Assembly (NCBI RefSeq): GCF_028368935.1
Contig: NZ_JAQNDK010000005.1
Location: 1,472,811-1,536,810 of the forward strand
Length of the DNA: 64,000 bases
Reading direction: 5' to 3'
From: Sorangium aterium
GTDB taxonomy: Bacteria; Myxococcota_A; Polyangia; Polyangiales; Polyangiaceae
Below the pieces are notes generated by a model that was not told the origin of the DNA, made no database searches, and was given only the letters and a program-made list of their open reading frames with translations. This document shows, piece by piece, positions 42,178 to 51,124 of this stretch. Each line of letters opens with the position of its first letter. Positions within the stretch are counted from its first letter, which is position 1. The translations under genes and the position numbers were made by a program.

Positions 42178-44421
42178 ATGATGACCCCGAAGGAGTTCCA
42201 GAGGCAGTTCAAGCGGCTGCTCATGAGCCGCGTGGAGGGCATGGACTGGGAGGACAAGCTCGCCCGGGTCCGCCAGTACCTGCGCCAGCTCGAGGCGCGC
42301 CAGAGCCCGGAGGAGGAGTCGGCCGAGCTGTCTCCGTCGCTGGAGCTCATCCCGTTCGAGCCCGGCAAGCGGCCCGTCGACGAGGCGCTCTATCCAGGGC
42401 ACGGGTGCAGCGAGCGCGTCGGCTGCATCAACACCTCCGGCGACCCGTCGGAGCTGGGCGACGAGGTGTGGCTGCTCTACCGGCTGCGCGACCTCTACGC
42501 GTTCGTCGCGCCCTTCGAGCGGCCGTTCGAGGTGACCCTGTCCGCGTGGTTCCTCCCCGCGAGCCCCGGCGACGGCGAGCCGTGCGCGGTGCCCGGGCTC
42601 ATGGACGTGCCGCTCAGCCCGCAGATCGTCTCGACCTCGTCCTACCCCGTCCCGAAGCTCGAGCCCGCTCCGTGGAACTCGTTCCATCAGACGGTCTACG
42701 TCGCCACCATCGTGCCGGCGCGGCAGCTCGTGCCGCACCCCCCCGGCGAGGAGACCGGCGGCGGCTATTTCTGGGCCGACCTGCCCGAGTCGTTCCGGCG
42801 GCGCGTCACCGACGGCTTCGAGCCGTTCACGTTCGCGAGCCTGTTCCGGCAGCAGCTCCGGGTCGAGATCAAGCTCAGCGAGGCGGGCAGGACGGTCTCC
42901 TCCGAGTCGACGGACATCGAGATCTTCGACACCGGCCGCTTCGGCTCGCTCTACGCGCGCCTGCTCGACCGGCTCGTCAAGGCGGACACGGAGATCCAGC
43001 AGCGGGCGCTCGGGATCGACGAGCTCCACGTCGGCTATCACCCGTGGTTCCCGGTGCTGACCATCGGCATGGACAAGGCGCTCCTGTACCTCCGGGCCAT
43101 CCATCAGGACCTCGAGCAGCACCGGCGCAACCTCCCCGACCCCCGCTGGCTGCTCAGGGTGGGCCTCTACCTCGAGCTGCTCACGTGCCTCGGCATCTTC
43201 GAGGCCGTGAAGCACGACTACCCGGACATGCTCTCGCCGGGGGAGCGCGAGGCCTTCGAGGAGGGCGCGGCGTTCGCGCCGATCCGCGCGTCGATCGACG
43301 TCGCGGCGTGGGCGCAGGTCTGGGACATGCGGCACATCGCGCCGCGCGCGGCCGGCTTCTTCGCCGCCGGGCCCGTGAGCCTGACGAACCTGATGCGCAA
43401 GCAGAAGGCCACGCTCGCCTTCCTGCACGCCCACCACGCGGACCTGCAGAAGGCGATCGAGCTCGCGGGCCCCAACCTGTGGAACGCGCAGGAGACGTGG
43501 CACCGGGTGTTCCGCGACGCGGAGCGGGCCGTCCTCAAGAACAACGTGCTCGCGTTCCCGGAGCTCGCGCACCTCGATCCGCGGTGGCGCGACTTCGCGC
43601 TCTGGCACCAGCGGGGGGACATGCGGCTGTTCGGCCTCAGCCTGATGCCCGAGGCGCTGACGGGGCTCTTCGGCGATCAAGATGGCATCTTCCCCGCGGC
43701 GTGCCGGCAGTACCGGAAGTCGATGAACGACGTCGCCCGGTGGGCCGCCGAGCGGAGCCTCATGGACTACACGGGCGACGAGTGCATCCCGCGGAACGCG
43801 AGCCTCCTCGAGGCGTACATGGAGAAGAACCCGTCGCACCTCGCCGCGCTGCAGCGGCGCGACGGCCACGGGGCCGCGGCGTCGATCGAGCTCGAGGAGC
43901 CGAGCAAGGTGACGCGCGAGGCGAGCGCCGAGGACCTCATGACGCTGCTCCGGCGGACGCCGGTCTTCAAGCCGCTGCTCGATCGCGAGCTCCGCAAGCT
44001 CGCCACGAAGGCGCGCCGGATCGAGTACGGCCCGCTCGACCGGATCGTGCTGCAGGGGCAGCGGGACTCGTCGATGTTCGTCGTCGCGTCCGGCGCCGTC
44101 GAGGTCCTGGTGCGGCACCCCGACGGGCAGGACTCGACGGTCGCCGCGCTCGAGAAGGGCGCCGTCTTCGGGGAGTTCGCGCTGCTCACGGGCGAGGAGC
44201 GCACCGCGACGGTGCGCGCCGTCGACGAGGTGGTGCTCTACCAGATCACGAAGGAGGCCCTGCAGCCGATCATCGAGGCGCGCCCGCAGCTCGTGATCGA
44301 GCTGAGCCTGCTCATGGCGTCGCGCCAGGCCCACCTGCGCGACGCGGCCGAGCGCTACCTCGAGGCCGAGGAGAAGGTGCGGAGCCTCGCCGGGCGCATC
44401 CGGCGGTTCGTCCTCGGCTGA
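42178..44421 (+). CDS. Large protein with C-terminal cyclic-nucleotide-binding domain
   Basis: 747 aa (ATG at 42178; ATG at 42181 also possible). Residues 583-705 form a cNMP-binding domain with the phosphate-cassette motif GEFALLTGEERTATVRA (665-681). A charged coiled-coil-like helix ends the protein (about 720-745). The N-terminal 580 residues, soluble and without membrane segments, match no domain I know. They include conserved-looking W-rich blocks (YHPWFPVLTIGMDKALLYLR; WAQVWDMRHIA). It may couple cAMP or cGMP levels to an unknown activity. Confidence 0.85.
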   Translation: MMTPKEFQRQFKRLLMSRVEGMDWEDKLARVRQYLRQLEARQSPEEESAELSPSLELIPFEPGKRPVDEALYPGHGCSERVGCINTSGDPSELGDEVWLLYRLRDLYAFVAPFERPFEVTLSAWFLPASPGDGEPCAVPGLMDVPLSPQIVSTSSYPVPKLEPAPWNSFHQTVYVATIVPARQLVPHPPGEETGGGYFWADLPESFRRRVTDGFEPFTFASLFRQQLRVEIKLSEAGRTVSSESTDIEIFDTGRFGSLYARLLDRLVKADTEIQQRALGIDELHVGYHPWFPVLTIGMDKALLYLRAIHQDLEQHRRNLPDPRWLLRVGLYLELLTCLGIFEAVKHDYPDMLSPGEREAFEEGAAFAPIRASIDVAAWAQVWDMRHIAPRAAGFFAAGPVSLTNLMRKQKATLAFLHAHHADLQKAIELAGPNLWNAQETWHRVFRDAERAVLKNNVLAFPELAHLDPRWRDFALWHQRGDMRLFGLSLMPEALTGLFGDQDGIFPAACRQYRKSMNDVARWAAERSLMDYTGDECIPRNASLLEAYMEKNPSHLAALQRRDGHGAAASIELEEPSKVTREASAEDLMTLLRRTPVFKPLLDRELRKLATKARRIEYGPLDRIVLQGQRDSSMFVVASGAVEVLVRHPDGQDSTVAALEKGAVFGEFALLTGEERTATVRAVDEVVLYQITKEALQPIIEARPQLVIELSLLMASRQAHLRDAAERYLEAEEKVRSLAGRIRRFVLG

Positions 44422-44434
44422 GCGCGCTCAGCCC

Positions 44435-44500
44435 TTCGTGGCTGGCCTCGCGCTCGGCGCTTCGTGGCTGGCCTCGCGCTCGGCGCTTCGTGGCCAGCCG
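44435..44500. repeat. 26-bp tandem repeat, about 2.5 copies
   Basis: The unit TTCGTGGCTGGCCTCGCGCT (26 nt in full, ending CGGCGC) runs from 44435-44460, again at 44461-44486, with a third partial copy to about 44500. It fills the convergent gap between the cNMP protein and the next kinase. Confidence 0.8.
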
Positions 44501-44521
44501 GCGTCGCTCGGCCCCTCGCGC

Positions 44522-46204
<1,683 letters not shown>

Positions 46205-46289
46205 CCTGCGGCCCTCGGTTCAGGCATGGTTTGCACCACGCTACCAGCGCCGCTTCCCGCGTCGCAAGGCGGTCGGGTGAGGAACGTGT

Positions 46290-47324
46290 TCAGCGCAGGA
46301 TCGCGCCTCCGCCGGCGGCCTCGCCGCCGGATCGAGCGGCGCTGTCGAGGAGCGGCTCCAGCGCGCTCCAGAGCGAGCGGACGTCCTGGAAGCGTTCCTC
46401 GGGGGCCACGGCGAGCGCCCGCGCGACCCAGGCGTCCACCTCGGGGAGCAGGTCGGGCCGGAAGGCGTGCAGGCTCGGCCGCGGGCCGCGAGCGGCGGCG
46501 AGCAGGATGTCGACCCGGCTCGCGCCGGCGAACGGCAGGCGCCCCGCGAGCGCGCGGAAGAGCACCGCGCCGAGCGAATAGATGTCGATCCGGTGGTCGA
46601 TCTCCTGGGGCCGGCCCTTCCATACCTCGGGCGCGATGTAGCTGGGCGAGCCGGGGATCGCGCCTTCGCGGGTGAGGGGGTCGGCCTGCATGACCTTGAC
46701 AAGACCGAAATCGAGCAAGCGCACGCGCCCGCGCGCCGCTGCGCCGGCGTGGCCCTGCGCGCCGTCGCCCGTGACGGGGAGCTGCGCGCCGGCGGGGGGC
46801 GATGGATGGGCGGCGCGGGCCGGCGCGCTCCCGGGGTGAGGGGAGGTGGAGGAAGGAGCGCCCGTGTCGTCGTCGAGGACGAAGATGTTCGCTGGCTTCA
46901 GATCGCGGTGGACGATGCCGCGCGCGTGCGCGGCGTCGAGGGTGTCGATGATCGGGCGGAACAGCTCGCGGATCTCGTCGAGCGGGAGCCGCTGGTTCCG
47001 CGCTTCCAGCCGGCGCAGCGTCGTCTCGAGATCGCTGCCCTTCAGGAACTCCATGACGATGTAGAGCGTGCCGTTGGCCGCCTCGCTGAACGCGAAGACG
47101 TGGGTCGCGCTGGTGCCGGCCAGCTCCCCCATGGCGCGGGCCTCGCGCCGCAGGCGGGTCTTCAAGGCGGCATCGCTGGCGAACTCGGGCCTCAGGTACT
47201 TGACGGCGACGTGCGTGCCCGTCTCCTGGTCCAGGGCGCGGTAGACCACGCCCTGGCCTCCCTGACCGACCACCTCGATCAGCTTGTACCGGCCGTCGAT
47301 CACGTCGTCGATGTCGTGGTCCAT
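46290..47324 (-). CDS. Cytoplasmic Ser/Thr protein kinase with catalytic-loop insertion
   Basis: 344 aa from the ATG at 47324; the open frame upstream is Pro/Ser-rich and non-conserved. Gly loop GQGGQGVVY (20-28), Lys42 (VAVKYL), HRDLKPAN (139-146), DFG (205-207), GSPSYIAPE. Between the catalytic loop and DFG lie about 50 extra residues rich in Pro, Ser, Ala and Gly (about 152-199) instead of the usual 10-15. No membrane helix. It is upstream of the STAS-like kinase and may form an operon with it. Confidence 0.88.
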   Translation of the reverse strand: MDHDIDDVIDGRYKLIEVVGQGGQGVVYRALDQETGTHVAVKYLRPEFASDAALKTRLRREARAMGELAGTSATHVFAFSEAANGTLYIVMEFLKGSDLETTLRRLEARNQRLPLDEIRELFRPIIDTLDAAHARGIVHRDLKPANIFVLDDDTGAPSSTSPHPGSAPARAAHPSPPAGAQLPVTGDGAQGHAGAAARGRVRLLDFGLVKVMQADPLTREGAIPGSPSYIAPEVWKGRPQEIDHRIDIYSLGAVLFRALAGRLPFAGASRVDILLAAARGPRPSLHAFRPDLLPEVDAWVARALAVAPEERFQDVRSLWSALEPLLDSAARSGGEAAGGGAILR

Positions 47325-47777
47325 CGGCAAGCCCTCGGTGTTCGAGCGCGCTGCGTCAGCGTGCCGCACAGCGAGCCCAGGTTGTAGCCGCTCCGGCGCG
47401 CTGGCGGTAGGGACGGTTCGGCGCCGACCCGATCCGCCGGCCGGGGGCGGACCCGAGGCGGGAGGAGCGGGGAAGCGCGAGCGCCCGGGGACGCGGTCCG
47501 TGGGAAGGAGCCTGTGGGCGGAAGACGCCTTCGGCGAGTGAGCCTGCGGGGAGTGAGCGTACGGCCAAGCACGCTGGGAGGAAGCGCGACCGTGCTCGGG
47601 AGGGAGAACGCGCCGAGGGGAAGGCGAATGCGACAGGGACGTCACGGATCGGGTTCAGGCGACATCCTAGGAGTGACGGAAATTGCCTGATGATTGACTC
47701 CACTCATCCCGACGCAGCGACGAATTTGGTTGGTTTGCCGACCCTGAGATCCCGTGTAGAGTGGCGCCCATCCTCGT
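47325..47777. other. 453-nt intergenic region between divergent kinase and XRE-cupin genes
   Basis: No gene is supported. A possible promoter for the XRE-cupin gene is at 47735-47762: TTGCCG, 16-nt spacer, TAGAGT, 15 nt before the ATG. Another -35-like TTGACT occurs near 47694. The purine-rich 47440-47640 stretch shows nothing else. Confidence 0.4.
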
Positions 47778-48488
47778 ATGAGATCTGTCCGACAGAACAG
47801 CGACCTTCCCCAGGCGAACGGTGCGGTTCCGGTCGCGCTCGACGTGCAGCCGGCCAGGCCCGGCGCGCAGGAGCAGGAGCTGGAGGAGGAGTGGACCTAT
47901 GAGGTCGCTCACCACGACGCGCCGTCGGATCTCACGCATGTTGTCGGGGAGAACCTTCGGCGGCTGCGCACGCGGCGCGGCCTCTCGCTGGAGCGGCTCT
48001 CGAAGATCTCCGGCGTGAGCCGTGCGATGCTCGGCCAGGTCGAGCTCGGCCGCAGCGCGCCCACGATCAACGTCGTCTGGAAGATCGCCCGCGCGCTCTG
48101 CGTGCCGTTCTCTGCGCTCGTCAGCGATCGCGCGGCGAGCGGCCCGATGCTGCTGCGCGGGGATCGGGCGAAGCGGCTGACATCGCACGACGGCAAGTTC
48201 ACCTCGCGCGCGCTCTTCCCGTTCGACGCGCCTCGAACGGTCGAGTTTTACGAGCTGCACCTGGCCTCGCTCGGCGTCGAGAATGCCGATCCCCACCCGC
48301 CCGGGACGACCGAGAACATCGTGGTATGTCAGGGGACCGTTGAAATCAGCGTCGACGGACAGCGGTTTCTGCTCGCGACGGGCGACGCGCTCGTGTTCCA
48401 GGCGGATGTCCCGCACGTCTACCGCAACCCGGCGAACGTCGACTCGCTGATGTACCTGGTGATGACGTATTCGCTGTCGGCGCCCTGA
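47778..48488 (+). CDS. XRE-family regulator with C-terminal cupin domain
   Basis: 236 aa. A 50-residue low-complexity N-terminus, then an HTH of XRE type (about 54-114; VVGENLRRLRTRRGLSLERL, SRAMLGQVELGR), then a cupin beta-barrel (about 158-232) with candidate metal ligands His173, Glu179 and His213. The MqsA/SutR/PuuR-like subgroup uses the cupin to bind a small ligand. A role in controlling its neighbours is possible but not shown; both adjacent genes are transcribed away or in the opposite direction. Confidence 0.93.
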   Translation: MRSVRQNSDLPQANGAVPVALDVQPARPGAQEQELEEEWTYEVAHHDAPSDLTHVVGENLRRLRTRRGLSLERLSKISGVSRAMLGQVELGRSAPTINVVWKIARALCVPFSALVSDRAASGPMLLRGDRAKRLTSHDGKFTSRALFPFDAPRTVEFYELHLASLGVENADPHPPGTTENIVVCQGTVEISVDGQRFLLATGDALVFQADVPHVYRNPANVDSLMYLVMTYSLSAP

Positions 48489-48617
48489 GGCGCGGCGCTT
48501 TCCTCGCCGAGGGGCGGGGGAGGGCCGGGAGAGGAGGAGTGCCGGGGGAGGGGCGGAGCAGCCCGAGAACGCCGGCGAGCGTCGACGCCGCTGCTCCGAG
48601 GAGGGTTTGCGGCCGCG

Positions 48618-49076
48618 CTACTTCGTCATGGCGGGCGTGCACATCATCATGGGCATCCCGCCGCACATCATCATCATGGGCATCCCGGCCGACATCATCT
48701 TCGTCATGGCCTCGCAGCGCTCCTTCAGCATGTCCATCGACATGCCCTCGGGCGGCATCAATTTGCAGGTCATTCCGTCCTTCGTCATCTCACACGACAT
48801 CTTGCACATCATCGGCATGCCCATGCCCATCATGCCTGGCATCATGCCCATCATGGGCATCATCGGCATGCCCATGCCCATCATGCCGGGCATCATTGGC
48901 ATGCTCATGCCCATCATGCCTGGCATCATTGGCATGCTCATGCCCATCATGGGCATCATCGGCATGCCCATGCCCATCATGCCGGGCATCATGGATGCGC
49001 CAGCGGCCATCTCCGGCGTCGACATCATGGGGGACATCATCTGCGGCATCATGGGCATCTGCATTGCGGTGGTCAT
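48618..49076 (-). CDS. Extremely Met-rich protein (43% Met) with C-terminal Cys motifs
   Basis: 152 aa: I count 66 Met residues and six Cys, all Cys in the last 62 residues (MCKMSC, MTC, ERC, MMCGG, MMCT). Residues 1-88 are almost entirely Met, Pro, Gly and Ser in repeats such as GMGMPMMP and GMSMPMMPGMM. A good AGGAG lies 6-7 nt before the ATG on this strand, which supports this orientation over the Ile-rich frame on the other strand. No signal peptide is visible. Met- and Cys-rich clusters bind Cu(I)/Ag(I) in known proteins, so copper binding is a reasonable guess. I know no homologue. Confidence 0.78.
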   Translation of the reverse strand: MTTAMQMPMMPQMMSPMMSTPEMAAGASMMPGMMGMGMPMMPMMGMSMPMMPGMMGMSMPMMPGMMGMGMPMMPMMGMMPGMMGMGMPMMCKMSCEMTKDGMTCKLMPPEGMSMDMLKERCEAMTKMMSAGMPMMMMCGGMPMMMCTPAMTK

Positions 49077-49547
49077 GGGGGCTCCTGTCGTCAGCGCTCG
49101 TTGCTTCCGGGAGCCGTTCTAGCCGGTCGGCGTGACGTCGCAACGCGTTAACACGGGCGCGTGTCGCTTTGCTCCAGTCTAGCGGAGGCGCCTCCACGGC
49201 GTTGGAGGCGCCGGCGCCCCGGGCGGACGAGTGTCCATGATAGTGACGGCCGCTCCGCCCGGGGCGCGCTGGGGCGGCGTCCAGGCGAGGCCGGGTTTGC
49301 GGCGGTCATGAGGGGTGAGGGGGCGACCAGCGGGGTCGTGCGAGCGTGAGCGGGATGGGCTCGGTCGGTTCCACCGACCATGATTCGGTCTCGTATGTCG
49401 ACTCGCTGCTGAAGCCGAGCCTGACGTTATGCGCAGTCATGTCGGCCCATACAGAGCCGCGGTGCCCTCCGGCGCGAGCGAGCAGGGCTTCTGTGCATCT
49501 TGCTTCACCCTTGACGGGCGTGACGCTTTGATGCCTCATACGCCACC
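49077..49547. other. 471-nt gene-free region between divergent Met-rich and lipoprotein genes
   Basis: No convincing gene. It contains the Shine-Dalgarno site of the Met-rich gene (49082-49086 on the complementary strand), an AACGCGTT palindrome at about 49142-49150, and a TTGACG hexamer at 49511-49516 near the plus-strand gene. I see no clear -10. Confidence 0.4.
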
Positions 49548-51101
49548 ATGCGCCGCGCTCCGCCTTCTCCGTCCCTCGTCCGCGCCACACGCGTGCTCGC
49601 CCTCGGTGCCCTCCTGGGCACCGCGTCGTGCGCCCAGGTCCTGGGCCTCGGCGAGTTCGAGGATTGCGACGAAGATTCCTGCTCAGGAGTGCTCTGGGCG
49701 AAGAGCTTCGATAGCCATGAGTTGGTCTTTCCAGAGAGCGCTGGGCTCGACTCGAAGGGAAATGTTCTTCTCTCAGGAGTCTTTCGAGGTACCACTGATT
49801 TCGGCGGTCCGCCACTGATATCGTCTCAATTCGCTTTCTTTCTCACCAAGCTGAAGCCGGACGGTAGCCACGGCTTCAGCCGGTGGCTGCGGCTGAAAGT
49901 CTTGGATGGTGCGTTGGGATCGCGTCTTTCGGTGCTGCCTGACGATAGCGTCGTCTTGTCGGGCCTGTACGAGGAAGAGATCGAGCTTGATGCTGGCGAA
50001 TCCATCACGGCGCCCACTCTCGACGAGAATGGTTGCTTCGTGGCCAGGTTCTCGTCAGACAACAAGTTGATCTGGGGGCGCAACTTGTTCACGGGGACGG
50101 GTCGCCTCGCTGTCCTGGATTCGACGGCTATGCCCGACGGTGACGTGGTCCTGGTCGGCTCTTTCAGGCGCGAGGTGAGCCTGGGTTCGTCGACCCTGAC
50201 CACTGCATCCGAGGACGCCTTTGTCGTGAGGTTGGACGGCGAGACGGGCAATCCGCTATGGAGCTTTCAGTTGGGCGACCCTGAATACACCACGGCGACG
50301 ACGAGCCTCGAGGCCAAGGCGGTGGCGGTGGATCCTGCCGGTAATATCGTTGTGGGGGGCCGGTTCACGGGATTCACCGACTTCGGCTTCGACAGAAGCA
50401 TCGGCCCGAGCCCGTCGGGGGCTGGAGCTTTCATGCTCAAGCTCTCGTCCACGGGGGAGCGAGATTGGACTGTTGGCCTCCTGGGAGAGGGGCGTGCCTG
50501 GGTGACTGACATCGACGTCGATGGGCGTGGAGATATCCTCGCGGCTGGCGCTCTCGCAGGAGCGATCGCCATCCATGCCCATGGCGTCCGAGGCGCCCAC
50601 GAGACCAGCGGGCCAGAGGACTCGGATATCCTGCTCGTGAAGCTCTCGTCCGCGGGGAATCACCTGTGGTCATTGCGATTCGGCGATGATTCGTCCCAGT
50701 TGGGTGTAGAACCGAAGTCAGGTATTTTTGGTTCGGACGTCGAGTCTCTTTCACCTTTTGGGGTTCACGTCGCCGCCGACACTTCTGGAGACATCGTGCT
50801 CGGCGCCGGGGCCGCAGGCGCCGTCGACTTCGGGGGCGGGCTGCTCGGCGGCAGACAGGAGCGCGACTGGACTGTCGCGAAGCTGAGCGCTGGCGGAGCG
50901 CACCTCTGGAGCAGGCGTTTCGGTGATGCTGCGACAGGGCAAGCGGTGGTTGGCATCGACACGGATCCCGGGACGAACGCCGTCGTGGTCGTCGGGCTCA
51001 ACGACGGAACGCTGGATTTTGGCAATGAGATGAGGGTCGTGGCGCCGGGAGAGTTCAGCGCTGTCGTGACGAAGATCGACCTGGGACGGGTTGGGAGATA
51101 G
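49548..51101 (+). CDS. Beta-propeller-like lipoprotein (SBBP-type repeats)
   Basis: 517 aa. Lipobox LGTASC (Cys28). The mature protein shows repeated units with hallmarks such as GNVLLSGVFRGTTDFGG, GDVVLVGSFRREVSLG, GNIVVGGRFTGFTDFG, GDIVLGAGAAGAVDFGG, each followed by FxxKLxxxGxxxWxxxFG-like strands (for example AKLSAGGAHLWSRRFGD). This pattern occurs in SBBP/beta-propeller repeat proteins of myxobacteria. Base composition and codon use are visibly less GC-extreme than the neighbours. Function unknown; outer surface location is inferred from the lipid anchor. Confidence 0.82.
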   Translation: MRRAPPSPSLVRATRVLALGALLGTASCAQVLGLGEFEDCDEDSCSGVLWAKSFDSHELVFPESAGLDSKGNVLLSGVFRGTTDFGGPPLISSQFAFFLTKLKPDGSHGFSRWLRLKVLDGALGSRLSVLPDDSVVLSGLYEEEIELDAGESITAPTLDENGCFVARFSSDNKLIWGRNLFTGTGRLAVLDSTAMPDGDVVLVGSFRREVSLGSSTLTTASEDAFVVRLDGETGNPLWSFQLGDPEYTTATTSLEAKAVAVDPAGNIVVGGRFTGFTDFGFDRSIGPSPSGAGAFMLKLSSTGERDWTVGLLGEGRAWVTDIDVDGRGDILAAGALAGAIAIHAHGVRGAHETSGPEDSDILLVKLSSAGNHLWSLRFGDDSSQLGVEPKSGIFGSDVESLSPFGVHVAADTSGDIVLGAGAAGAVDFGGGLLGGRQERDWTVAKLSAGGAHLWSRRFGDAATGQAVVGIDTDPGTNAVVVVGLNDGTLDFGNEMRVVAPGEFSAVVTKIDLGRVGR

Positions 51102-51124
51102 CTTCTCCAACTCAGCGGCGCTGG

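Noticed and set aside
47325..47645. Pro/Ser-rich extension of the kinase ending at 46290
   Set aside because: Codon use and composition look like non-coding GC-rich DNA; the ATG at 47324 gives the normal kinase start.
48607..49122. Ile/Met/Pro-rich frame on the plus strand opposite the Met-rich gene
   Set aside because: It is the antisense of ATG-rich repeats (CAT reads as His or Ile), lacks a good ribosome-binding site, and the minus-strand gene has AGGAG at the right distance.
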